A stretch of DNA of 64,000 nt from Cannabis sativa (lineage: Eukaryota; Streptophyta; Magnoliopsida; Rosales; Cannabaceae): positions 11,033,850-11,097,849 of the forward strand of contig NC_083602.1 in the NCBI RefSeq assembly GCF_029168945.1, read 5' to 3'. Below are positions 35,102 through 46,193 of the stretch, one piece after another (the first letter of the stretch is position 1; each line of letters begins with the position of its first letter). The notes beneath the pieces are model-generated. The model ran no database searches and was not told the origin of the DNA. It saw only the letters and a list, made by a program, of their open reading frames with translations. The position numbers were made by a program, and so were the translations under genes.

Positions 35102-36624
35102 TGTTGTGAAAATTCTATTGCTTTATAATTGCGCAAGTGTACACAATCACAAACAAGTAATACAATGATAAGTAATCAAAGTTCGTCTCCACAGGGACTT
35201 TTTACTAAATAATGTTAAATCAACTAAAAGTAATTCCAAGAATTTCAAATAAAAATAAAATAAAGTCACACATTAATTCACGAGAAAAATTTATAGCCTT
35301 GAATCTAAACTTGAGAACTAATTTTTTAAACTAAATAAACTAAAAATAAGAAACTAAAAGTGATTAAAATGGTGGTAATTTCAGATTTGGAAATTAGACT
35401 TGGGTGATTAATTCCCACTTGTATGCCCCAGTTGATACAGCAATGACCCAGCAATCCTGGCAGAGTTAACAAATTTCAACAAAAACCAGCAAGCTTTTTC
35501 CAAAACTTGCAAATAACCATTCATAATCTCACAATGCATTCCTACATCAGTTTAGATCACAAATAGCCCAATAAAGCACCAAATCCTTAGTTATACATGG
35601 TAGCAAAATATTCCTATTTCACTACTAATTAATACCTAAAAGAAAAGGTAGAAATCATGCATCAATTAGAAGGGTTCAACTAGGTCTTACTTTTCCAAGT
35701 AAGATCTAGCTTGCTAAATGTTAAAAATGGCCAAAATTAACATTCATTCAACATTTCATCACAACTAATTGAACAAAGACAAGATTACTTCATCATTGCA
35801 AAGCCAAAACACTAGTCCATACAAGGGTTTTTAACCACCCAAATCTCAAAAAGTTTAGTTCATAGCTGAAATTTGAAACTCAAAACCAGAAAATGAATTG
35901 TTCATGAAGTTTAAGAAAAGCTTAAAGAGAAGAAAATGATACAAAACGAAGTGGAGAGCAAGAGAGATGAGTGTTGAGCTCAAATCCTTCTTTGAATGTT
36001 GCCTTCTTCTCCTTCTTCTCAATCTTCTTCTTCTTTGTACTCTCTTCTTCTTTGTACTTTGAAACTTTTTTTTCTTTCTGCTGTAAGTTTTTCGTACTAC
36101 CCTTCAAAGTGCAGCCACCTCTCATCTAATCATGTCCTCTCTTTTCTTTTTTTTTGCCACCCAATTAGGGTACCAAAGTTTACCCTAATTGGAAATCCCA
36201 ATCATCACCCACTTGTCCTTCATTTTCCACATGTTTGTTGAGTCAATAGCCAAATTCCGCCACCTCAGCTCGTTTTTCTTTTCATTAAAGCCAGTTGGAC
36301 TATCTGCCAAAATAAACTTACTGGGCTGACAAATTGCTACGCGATGATTGCTATAGCAATGCCAGTCAGCAATAATCATTTTCCTGCTCCTTTTTCTCCT
36401 TGTCCCAAACATTTCCAAATACCTATTCTTGTATTTTTTCTGCTTAAAACACATAAAAACAACAACATAAGTCCATCTAACACTTACTAACACACACACT
36501 TCCATTTATTACAAAGACACAACAAACTAAACACAATTACATAGTATAGACATTAATTGCTCTACAATTCACATTAAATTCAAGCTTAAAGATATGAAAA
36601 TAACTCTAAATCTTAGAGTTATCA
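35102..36624 (-). repeat. Athila-like 5' LTR
   Basis: The right LTR, TGTTGTGAAAATTC...GAGTTATCA, nearly identical to 27167-28682. CCGGA follows at 36625-36629. Confidence 0.9.
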
Positions 36625-37937
36625 CCGGACACATGATTTTGTAGGGTTTTGTGCCCTAAATAAAATCCATTTCAATATAATCAGATTTACTTATTAATAA
36701 AGATCAGAAATAACATTTTATGATGCATGGTTCACATGATTTATTTCATGATTATATATATAATGTATAAATTCTATTTAAGTCCAGAACATATGAATTT
36801 GTTAATGATTATAGTGTTGTCAGCACAGTGGAATATAATCTTTATTATATGTTCGAAAGTTTATTCCCTGATTTGTCAGTTCACTGGATTTAGACTGGCA
36901 TGATATAATCAGCGATAGGTATTCTTACACCTTGGATAAGTGTTATGTCCTTTCCAGGGCATTGGCAAAGTTTACCAGTATCGGATGTATGGAGTATACA
37001 TCGGAAGGGACCGATATTGAACTTTGATTAGATATATTAAATTTTAACGTAATATCTATTCAATTCAATATCACCTGTTGATCCTAGATTAAATGATCTT
37101 AATCCTGATATGATTAGGTTCGATCTCAAGAGTATTATACATGTTCTTTGATTTGTTAGTTAAGCCTACTTTTGGGTCAGGATGATATGTACATTTTGGG
37201 AAGATAATAGTATAATTGAGTAGGAGCGCTAACATAAATATGGAGTCTATAACTTCTATAGGAATTTAGAAGTGAAACGATGATATCCTTCGAGCTTGGC
37301 TAAACAGAGATAAATGGTTGAGATCTCATTTCACTTCGCTGAAATATCATTTATACGGAGCTAAGTGTTTTATGGATAAAATACATTGAAGGTGTTACGG
37401 TAATTTAGTTCCTATTCAATGTAGATCATCTATTAGAGGGTCATTGATCAAATTAGGATTATAACAATGGATAACTAATAGCGTATCTATATCGTGGAAC
37501 ATATAGAGCGTTCTATATGACTGAGAGTGCAATTCCAAGTTCTAAGTGTGGATTCAATAAGGAATTAATAAGTTAGGGAATTTACTTGGTAAATTCGGTT
37601 TGACTTATTAGAAGCTCGGTTATGTAGGCCCATGGTCCCCATACTAGTTGAGACCATACTGCTTGTAAGACTCAGTTAATTGATTTTAATTAATCAATTA
37701 TAATTCTAAAGTTAGACTATGTCTACCTTATGAATTTTCACTAGATAAGGGCGAAATTGTAAAGAAAAGAGATTCTAGGTTTATTATTAATTAAGAGACT
37801 TTATATGTCTAAATTAATAAATATATTAAATGACAATATTATTTAATAATTAATTTTTAGTTATTAAATAATTAGAATTGGCATTTAAATAGTTAAATTG
37901 GAAAATTGGCATTTTTGAGAAAATGAGATTGAAAAAT

Positions 37938-39812
37938 TAATAACTCTAGGAATTAGAGTTATTTTCACATTTTTTTTTAACTAAAATTTGCTTAGTTCTT
38001 ATGTTTTTAATTAATTTAGTAAGTTTTTAATTATTTTTGAATTTATTAGCTTTATTGTAATTTTATATGTTTTTGTGTGTTTTTATAATTATTTTATTAT
38101 AATATGTTATGTGGTATTTATTTTTAATTTTACTTTAGTTTTCTAATTAATTTTATGTATTTTTAGAAGAAAAAGATTGGGATTAAATTGAAGAAATATT
38201 GAAGAAATGAAGCTAAAAGTGCAATTTTAAAAGAAATCTCATCAGCCCTTATGCAAGACCCACTTGCAGTCAAAGTCAGCTTCCCATCGCAGCCATCCAC
38301 GTCCTGATCCGAAGGTCCAGATCGCGTGTGAGACACACACCTGACCAGGCACAAGTGACACGCACTCTGCCTCCTCCTGCCAGCCTTCCTTCCCAGCTGG
38401 CACCACTCCCGTCAGCGCCCAACCAACCAGACGATGCCACGCAAGCTCTCCGTCAGCCCCTCCTCCATTCAAGCCACGCCAAGTGTACCTGCAGAAGAAA
38501 AACAAAAGGAAAAAAAATGGCTGTTTAAATTTGTTACATCTCAGCCAAATACATTACCATACAAAAAGCCAAAATTCTCATTTTCTCCCACAACTTACAC
38601 CTAAATATCAATTTTACTCTTCCCAATTTATTTCACCTAAATAAAACATTTCTATTTTATTTTTACCCTATCCTTTCACTACTTTTACATCCTTACAAAA
38701 CATTTATTTTTTCCAATACTCTTATACATACTCTATTTATCCATTCTCTTCCCAACACTAATTAAATTAATCATTTTATTTATTTTATTTTGATTAATTT
38801 AATTCTCTAATTTTGCCTATAAATATGGTGTTGGAAGACCATTTCAAGGGACATCTCTTCACCCTCCCTAAACACCTCTTCAACCCTAAACACTTCTCCA
38901 TTCCACACCATTTCACTCCACACTTTTCATACTTCTACCATTTCCTTCTTACCATTTTTTTCTACCATTTTTACATTTTGAAGAGCATGTCAAGTATGTT
39001 TATCTTTTATAATTTTTATCTAGTTATGAGCTTCTAATCTTTTTTTCAAGATTATTAAGATGATGATGAAGCAAAATGTAACTAGATAGTGTTTATGTTT
39101 GTATGTTGATTTCCCATTTGTGCTATAAAGTTCATGGATTTTTCTATCAAAAATATGTCTTGTTCATCTTCAATATCATGTATTTTTTATTGTTAAAGCA
39201 TATTTCCACTTAGTTCTTCATTATGCAAAAATATAATACTCTTTGATTAAATGTCTTTCATTAAATTGTTTACATCTAATTCTTAGAATATAAGTGTTAT
39301 ATTTTGCCTAAACATAGTTTCTTTGATTTTGTGTAGTTTCATTAAATTGTAACACATTTATTGCTTAGAAATTATACCTTTTATAAGTGAAGAAAAATCC
39401 TACATTTTTTAAAATAACTTGTACTTAAAAGAAAAATATAATTTGGAAAATATAGTGTGATTTATTTCAACTATCTATATATGAACTTGGAAATCAATAT
39501 ACTTATAAATACTATTGAACTTGCATTTTGTGGATTCTAATATCTTAATAATCTTATTTGAAAATCATTTTCACACTCACTCATCTTTAATCTTAAGTAT
39601 TTTAGTTACTTGCTTTCATTTTATTTTCAAAACCAAAATCCCATCAAATATTTGGAACTAGGTTAGAATATCCTTGCTTTGTTTAGAAAAGTTTCTTTTA
39701 ATGTTAGTCAACTCCCATGGGTTCGACCTTGCACTTACATGAACACTATATTCTGAAACGATTCGTGCACTTGCGAGTATAAATATTAAAACACTCACTT
39801 TTGAGGACAACA
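37938..39812 (+). mobile_element. Solo Athila-type LTR nested in the solo Copia LTR
   Basis: A 1,875-bp sequence flanked by perfect AAAAT duplications (37933-37937 and 39813-39817). It starts TAATAACTCTAGG, the reverse of the Athila-like LTR end (gagttatca), and ends with the reverse of the 'gcaagtg...cgatcc' block, then GGACAACA. It is therefore a plus-oriented LTR related to 27167-28682 and 13076-14403. TATAAATA at 38818-38825 is its likely core promoter. No internal sequence remains. Confidence 0.8.
38818..38825 (+). promoter_or_regulatory. TATA box in the solo Athila-type LTR
   Basis: TATAAATA in LTR orientation. A C-rich pyrimidine stretch follows downstream. Confidence 0.5.
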
Positions 39813-39946
39813 AAAATGACAAAATGGCAAAATTGCAAAAAGAGGCCCATTATCCTTGTTATGGCAGGCCACTATGCAAGTAATTACCATTTATATTTTC
39901 ATTATTTTAATGCCATACAATTCTAACCTAAACCTAGATGGCATTC

Positions 39947-39954
39947 TATAAATA
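39947..39954 (+). promoter_or_regulatory. TATA box in the solo Copia LTR
   Basis: TATAAATA in LTR orientation, at the same place as the minus-strand words in sibling LTRs. Confidence 0.5.
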
Positions 39955-40393
39955 GAAAGTGATGGCTTCAGGAAACTATGCAATGCATCTTATTCTTTTT
40001 CAGAGAAAAACCTAAGCTTCCAAGCCGCCCCTCTTCTTCTCTTTTCTTCTCTTCAATTTCGAAATATCCTTGTGTTAATGAGTAGTGCCCACACACATCA
40101 AGTGGTATCTCAATCATAGTGTGGAAGATTGTGTAGAATCCAACCAATAAGAAGGAGAATCAGCATCAAGGAATGAGAGAAAGAGATCCAGGTTCAGATC
40201 TTGATTATGTTCTACTACAGAAAGGAATCAAGGGCTAGAAATCTGAACGGAAGGAGTCATTATATTCCGCTGCAACCAATGTAAGGTTTTCTTGAACCCT
40301 TATGTCTTTATTTCATTGTTTTAGAATTCATATTAGGATGTTAATGAAACATACATGGTAGTAAATCTAGATCCTGGTAAAATATTTCAAACA

Positions 40394-42135
40394 AATTTAC
40401 CACCAGCTGTGAATCACTGCAGATCTCAATGTGTTCGGCCTTCATTTCCTTGGCTAGCTTAAGTCTAACGATTAGAGCCTCGTATTCGGCTTCGTTGTTA
40501 GAGGCCTTGAATTCGAACTTGAGTGCAGTGTGCAGGTGTTGCCCCCAGGTGTGATAAGGGAAATTCCTGCACCAGATAGTTGATCTGTTGCTGACCCATC
40601 CACATGTAGTCTCCAGGTCGGTTTGTCTTCTTTGTTACTTGGCTGTGGTATTGGCTCGGGATTGCTTTCTGGTATGCTTTCTTTTTTGCCTGTGCATTCT
40701 ACCACAAAGTCGACCAAGGCTTGGCCTTTGATAGCTGTTCGGGGTTGGAAGTTGATTTCGTACTGACCCAATTTTACCGCCCACTTGAGTAACCATCCAG
40801 AGACATCTGGCTTTTGCAGTATTTGTCTTAGTGGTTTGTTGGTATACACCCGAACAGGATGAGCTTGAAAATAAGGCCTCAGCTTCCTTGTTGCTAGAAT
40901 AAGGCAGTAGGCGAGCTTTTCTATCAACGGATATCGGCCTTCGGCCTCGATGAGTCTTTTACTGATGTAATAGACTGGGTGCTGTACGTTGTTCTCTTCT
41001 CTGATCAGCACTGCACTTACGGCATGCTCCGTGATAGCTAGGTATATCCCCATGTCCTCACCGTCCAGAAGTTTAGAAAGTACGGGAGGTTTTGCGAGCT
41101 GTGCCTTCAAATCTTGAAAAGCTCTTTCACATTCTTCCGTCCACTCGAACTTTTTGTTTCCTCGCAGGATGTTGAAGAATGGAACACATTTGTCCGTTGA
41201 TTTTGACACGAATCTGCTAAGTGCGGCGATTCGACCAGTTAGGCTTTGCACATCTTTGGTTTTTGTTGGCGAGTTCATATCTAGTAAGGCTTGGATTTTT
41301 TTCTAGATTGGCTTCAATTCCTCGAGCATTGATGATGAAGCCTAGAAACTTTCCCGAGCTGACTCCAAAGGAGCATTTTAAGGGATTTAGTTTTATGTTG
41401 TATTTCATGAGGACTTTGAAACATTCGTCCAGGTCGTCTATGTGCCCCCCAGGCTTTCTGGATTTGACGAGCATGTCATCCACGTACACTTCCATATTTC
41501 TGTCGATCTACTTGAAACATCTTGTTTACTAATCTTTGGTACGTAGCTCCAGCATTTTTTAGACCGAACGGCATAACTTTGTAGCAGTAGAGACCCAAAT
41601 CTGTTCATAAACTTGTATGTTCTTGGTCTGGCAGGTGCGTTTTGATCTAATTGTAGCCTAAATAAGCGTCCATGAAGCTTAAAATTTTGTGCCCGGCTGT
41701 TGCGTCTACGAGCTGATTGATCCTTTGGAAGTGGAAAACAGTCCTTAGGGCATGCTTTGTTGAGGTCTGTGAATCAATACAGACTCGCCATTTCTAGTTC
41801 GGCTTGGGCACAAGTACGGGATTCGTGACCCAAGCCGGGTAAAAAGCTTCAATTATGAAGTTGTTGTTGCGCAGCTTTTCATTTTCATCTTTCAGGGCTA
41901 CTGCTCGTTCTTTATCCAGCAGTCTTCATTTTTGCTAAATTGGCCGGATGTTAGGATCAATATTCAGGACGTGTGAAATAATAGAAGGGTCGATTCCGAC
42001 CATACGCATGTGACTAGGCAAAAACATCTAGGTTTGCTCTCAGAAATTTTATCAACTCTGATTTTACTTCGAGCAACAAACCCTTTCCAATTTTTAGCTT
42101 TCTGGCCGGGATAGCTGGATCGATCTCGATCTCTT
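40394..42135 (-). pseudogene. Tat RT, RNase H and start of second RNase H
   Basis: The RT region (41496-42135) is broken by stops and frameshifts, but the minus strand still shows the fingers (NPVLVPK) and palm ([16 protein letters not shown]). The frame at 41217-41495 carries the catalytic loop VDDMLVKS and LNPLKCSFGV. 40472-41278 holds the RT connection (FKVLM to KKFEWTEECERAF), the first RNase H (ISKRLIEAEGRYPLIEKLAYCLI), then a second, archaeal-type RNase H start (LHVDGSATDQLSGAGISL). A frameshift near 40530 leads to SDSQLVVN at the insertion. The double RNase H supports the Tat lineage. Confidence 0.8.
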
Positions 42136-43155
42136 CTAATTCTTCCACAGGTCCAACATTGCTGCTTGGGTCCCCAAGTCGAGGATCCACATCTTCATCC
42201 TCGCCTTGGGAAGTTTCCTATTTGGGAATGTTTTTTCCCTTTTCTGGGCTCTGGCTGGAGGATATTTCCTTCTTAGCCTTGGCCACTGCAAGGTTGTAAC
42301 ATTCCCGAGCAGATTGCTGGTTCCCTCTAGACACCCTACCCCATTCTTTGTTGGGAACTTCAGGCACGAGTGAAATATTGATGTGACAGCTTTTAAGTCA
42401 TACAGGGCTGGTCGGCCAAGTATTACGTTAAAGGCTGAAGGAACATCCAATATTAGGAACTGTGCCATGATAGTTATGGTCGTCGGAGCTTGTCCAACAG
42501 TGAGGGGTAGCCGGATTTGTCCTAGGGGTGCAACTCGTTGACCCGAGAAACCATAGACAGGCTGGAGGCATGGAGTTAGATCCTTGAGTTGGAGCCCCAT
42601 CTTCTCGTAAGCAGTCTTGAGCAAAATGTTTGAAGAAGCTCCATTATCTATCATGGTTCTAGCCACCGTTTTATTTGTTATCTGGACTTCCACGACCAGC
42701 GGGTCGTTGTGCGGAAATCTAATCTTGACAACATCTTCATCGTTGAAAGTAATGGTTGGCTCTCCTGCTCGTGGAACTTTGGGCTTCCGTTCTTCCACGG
42801 CCAGGATGACTTCTTCTTGCTCGTACTGAGCTGTCCGGGCATACCTCTCTCGAGCTTTGCCCGAATCCCCAGCGATGTACGGGCCTCCAATAATGACTTG
42901 TAAGTGTCCATCGATGGGTGGAGGTAGAAGATCCTGGTTGTTTTGACCTTGGTTGGTCTTGACATACTTCTGCAGGTACGGGTTGTTTCTCTTGATCAGA
43001 AATTCAATTTCCCACTTCAGATTATAACATTCATTGGTGTCGTGGCCGTAGTCTCCGTGGAACCGACAAAATTTGGTCATGTCCCTTTTGTTGGTATCTT
43101 TCTTCATGGGCCCGGGCTTTCTGTACGGAACAAACGAATGAGTTTCCATATACAC
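42136..43155 (-). pseudogene. Tat gag zinc finger and protease
   Basis: A 339-residue frame. It starts within gag and includes CRFHGDYGHDTNEC (residues 30-43), the Tat-type knuckle, and KWEIEFLIKRN after it. The protease active site is DNGASSNIL (about residue 170), with the flap-side motif VILGRPALYDLKAV. The frame shifts after about residue 275, so the last 60 residues are not native. DNG in place of DTG or DSG is known in this group. Confidence 0.75.
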
Positions 43156-43594
43156 ACTCTCTATGTCTTCAGTTAGAATAGTGAATGCAGTGTGTTTGGC
43201 AAGAAAACGGGGAGTCTGTCCGGATTTATCAGTGAACTTTCCTTTCTTCCGTTTCCTTGCTTGTGGTTGTTGCTTGAGCGCTTGCCACTTGAATTGTTGG
43301 AATAGTTGGGAAGTTGGGCAGATGTTCCAGTGGAAGGAGCCTTCATTTTGCCCGGGTTTTGCTCACCTTTTGCTCATTGAATGGCTTCTTCGACCTTGAT
43401 GAAGCCTTCGGCTCAGTCAAGGAAATCACTCATTGAGTCTACCGGCCCGTTCTTCCTTATATCCTTCCATAGTTCACCAAGGACTTCAATGCCCCCAGTA
43501 TCGCGGATAACTTTCCATCCTCAATTACCCGCAAGACTTTAGTCGCTTCCGTCATGAATCTGCTGATGTACGCCCGGAGTGGCTCGCCTGGTCG
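43156..43594 (-). pseudogene. Tat gag, C-terminal half of the capsid core
   Basis: Continues the gag frame after the TAA at 43595-43597 (RPGEPLRAYISRFMTEA and KVLRVIEDGK in the minus frame). Further stops and a shift follow before 43155. Confidence 0.65.
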
Positions 43595-44812
43595 TTACTT
43601 TACTTCGACCAAATCTCCCAAATGCAATGGGAGCTGACGTGAGGAAGAGAATTGCGCATGGAATTCCGAAGAAAAGGTTTTCCATGAATTAAACTTTCCA
43701 GGACCCAACTTGAAATACCATTGTTGTGCGGCTTCCGAAAGAGTGGCGGGGAAGATTTTGCAGCATACGTCCCCTCGTACTCCTTGTAAATCCATTTGCA
43801 TCTCAAAGTACTTGAGATGGGAAAGAGGATCTTCTCTCCCAGTATACATCTTCCACGTTGGCATTTTGAACTTGTGAGGCAGTGGTAGGAGATTGATCTC
43901 TTGTGAGAAGGGAGTTCCGCGAGCGCGATCTAACTCAAGATCATTGTTACGCTGTCCGGCCATGCCATGAAAAATATTTTTCAACTTGTCAAGCTGGGCC
44001 TGTACGGCTGGGCTGACATGCTTGGCATTTTGGTCAGCTTGGATTACGTTAGCGTCTTTCTGAGCGGGGATTTGAGTATGGGCTCCGGGCTGCACGATCA
44101 TTGTAGTATTCTGCTCGTCTACTCCCCTTCTTCTGTTTAGATCGTTCCTTAGGTCATGGGTTGTTCCCAACCTATCGAACACAGAAGAGCCTGGTTGCCT
44201 TAGCGATTGATTCGCTTGGTTGACAGGTGGAATAACACCAATATTTTGGTTAGATCCGTCAGGTATGGCTCCTCCTGATGAATTCCCGGACAAGGTCTGC
44301 CCGCCTACCTCTTGGCCCACGAGCGGAACTCGTGACCGGGGATTGGGCGGCTGACCATTGGTTGTCTGAGAAGTATTCATCGTCGGGTCATCCTCCGTCT
44401 CTCCCAGGAGAATGACGTTTGGCGTTTGCTGTCCTACAGTCTGGTAAGCTCTTCGTATCAGCACAGTAGCTTGCCGACTACGATCTTCGATCTCTACATG
44501 GTGAGCCCTTAATGCCTCCATCCCTTTGTCTCTCCATTCAATGAGCATACACCTTTGTTCGTCAAATGCGAGATTTATTACGGCACGCAGTTCATCCTGA
44601 TCATGATGCAGAGTGTTGCTATCACTCTGCATGAGTCCGAGTGCGGCACGGAGATTTTGCAATTCGGTTGCGTCTCCGATGGTCGTCTGGGTGTTGGTTC
44701 CAGGCAGAACAGTCGTGTTATGAATGCCCTGGCTGTGTGCGGAACTGTTATTCCCAGTTTCTTGCACACCAGGCACAGTTTCAGTAACAGGAGTTGTTTC
44801 ACCATTCACCAC
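43595..44812 (-). pseudogene. Tat gag, N-terminal part
   Basis: A 405-residue frame from Met at 44812. The N-terminal 280 residues are Gln/Asn/Thr-rich, and the capsid core starts at about residue 310 (LPHKFKMPTWKMYTGREDPLSHLKYFEMQM, broken here into known blocks) and ends SFHAQF-like before a TAA. The start sits 170 bases from the 5' LTR. The capsid core is completed only beyond the stop, so this is a truncated Gag. Confidence 0.75.
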
Positions 44813-44966
44813 ACTTCCCGTCTGTCCAGACAGTAGGTGGAACCCTTGAACTCCCTGGGTCCTGCGATGTCGGATCCAGCGTCTGTGAAGTTGCTGGGTC
44901 AGACAGGCCTCTGTGAGTTTGCACCATCGTGTTGAGTGTCGAAAAGAGCGATTTGTGATCCTTCTC

Positions 44967-44981
44967 TCAATGAAAGCACCA
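44967..44981 (-). promoter_or_regulatory. Primer binding site of the Tat element
   Basis: The minus strand reads TGGTGCTTTCATTGA three bases from the 5' LTR. It starts TGG, as primer sites do. I do not assign the tRNA. Confidence 0.6.
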
Positions 44982-44984
44982 AAA

Positions 44985-45665
44985 TGTTGACTTCGCTTTT
45001 AGCCAACAACAGTGAGTCTTTTTTATAAGCGATAAACGATATGTCATAACGAATATATGATAAAGCAATAATAAGACACAGGAATTTTATAGAGGTTCAG
45101 CCCCGAGCAGTTTGGTAATAGCCTAATCCTCGTTATTTGTATTGACTTAAGAACAAAGAAGAAGATTCCTTTTCTTATAGGTCTTACAACAGTATCTCTG
45201 AATATATAATTCTTAGATAATAATATAATCTTAGCTTAGCTGCGTATCGACTTTCAGTCTCTCGGTCCCCTTGCCCAATGAACATTCCTCACTATTTATA
45301 GGGCTGGGAAACTTGAGGAGGAAGAGTTTCCTCTCTCGTTACAATGCGCATAAATAGAAAGATCGTGTGATCAATGCTGAATGCAAGCATCGTGGGATTG
45401 AGGTTGAGTACACTGATAGTTGGATCGTGTGTATGCCATATCCACGTAAGTTGATCCTTGAGTTATAGGGATTGAGCTGATGACTCATGATGCGAAAGTT
45501 GAATTCGCTAAGTGTTTATGCTCTACACGGATCGCTGAATATCTTATTCTGGATGTGCCAGCGAGGCATCCTGCTCAGCCTATCTTCCCGAACAGATGCT
45601 CCAAGTGGACTCCACGTGTCACCATTCTCGTGATGCCACGTCAGAGTGCAAAATTTGGGATAACA
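44985..45665 (-). repeat. Tat element 5' LTR
   Basis: 681 bp, pairing with 6436-7117. It ends GGGATAACA before the TACGT duplication. Confidence 0.93.
45291..45301 (-). promoter_or_regulatory. TATA box in the Tat 5' LTR
   Basis: The minus strand reads CTATAAATAGT. The same word is in the 3' LTR near 6757. It is a likely start for the element's genomic RNA. Confidence 0.6.
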
Positions 45666-45670
45666 TACGT

Positions 45671-46193
45671 ATCACCCTGACCAAAAAGTACGCTTAACTA
45701 ACAAATGAAAGAACACAAATAACACTCTTGAGATCGAACCTAATCATGTCAGGATTAAGATCATTTGATATAGGTACAACTAGGTGATATTGAATTAAAT
45801 AGATATTACGGTAAATTTATCATATCTAATCAAAGTTCAATATCGGTCCCTTCCAATGTATACCCCATACATCCGATCCTGGTAAACTTTGCTGGAAAGG
45901 ACATAACACTTATCCAAGGTGTAAGTATACCTATCGCTGATTATCATGCCAGTCCAAATCCAGTGAACTGACTAATCAGGGAATTAAACTTTTAAACATA
46001 TAATCATGATTATATTCCACTGTGCAGACAACACTATAATCAAGAACAAATACATATGTTCTGGACCTAATAGAATTTATAATCATGAAATAAATCATGT
46101 GAACCATGCAACATAAAATGATTTTTGATCTTTATTAATTAGTAAATTTAATTATATTGAAATGGGTTTTATTAAGGGCATAAAACCCAACAA
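45671..46193 (-). repeat. Copia LTR, right part (split by Tat insertion)
   Basis: Continues the LTR begun at 5109 (atcaccctgacc... as at 11401) to CCCAACA at 46193. The polypurine tract of the next internal region follows (minus GTGCAAGAGTGGGAGTTT). Confidence 0.85.

Larger units (their letters stand above)
27167..36624 (-). mobile_element. Athila-like element lacking RT, RNase H and integrase core
   Basis: Bounded by TGTTGTG...TTATCA with perfect CCGGA target duplications (27162-27166 and 36625-36629). The LTRs are 1,516 bp (27167-28682) and 1,523 bp (35102-36624) and almost identical. The coding part (minus) is gag, a gag-protease linker, aspartic protease, then directly a Lys-rich linker and an integrase-C-terminal-like domain. 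Everything between protease and integrase tail is missing. About 3.5 kb of AT-rich noncoding sequence separates this from the 3' LTR, where Athila elements carry an env-like gene. It is non-autonomous and among the youngest insertions in the window. Confidence 0.85.
36640..40393 (+). mobile_element. Solo Copia LTR in the Tat RNase H region
   Basis: A plus-oriented LTR of the 1427-3337 family, TGTAGGG...CAAACA, with no internal region on either side. The flanking 5-mers are GATTT (36635-36639) and AATTT (40394-40398), a duplication with one change. It splits the second RNase H domain within a codon run, and removing it restores the Tat frame. Without its own inner insertion it is 1,874 bp. Only 10 bases separate it from the Athila-like target duplication. 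A TATA box is at 39947-39954. Confidence 0.88.
6436..45665 (-). mobile_element. Tat-lineage Gypsy retrotransposon with nested insertions
   Basis: A complete element by structure: LTRs of 682 and 681 bp (6436-7117 and 44985-45665) ending TGTTG...ATAACA, perfect TACGT target duplications (6431-6435 and 45666-45670), a primer site beside the right LTR and a polypurine tract beside the left. Coding order on the minus strand is gag, protease, RT, RNase H, a second archaeal-type RNase H, integrase, tandem repeats, then an antisense gene before the 3' LTR. The double RNase H and the antisense ORF are known traits of the Tat lineage (for example Retand, Grande). Removing the nested insertions at 10075-22872, 27167-36624 and 36640-40393 leaves about 13.2 kb. 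Stops and frameshifts in every coding part make it non-functional. Confidence 0.9.

Noticed and set aside
38242..38528. Frames in the GC-richer part of the solo Athila-type LTR
   Set aside because: Inside an LTR bounded by target duplications, on both strands, with no motif.
44555..44836. Plus-strand frame over the Tat gag start
   Set aside because: A shadow of the gag frame on the other strand, with no motif.
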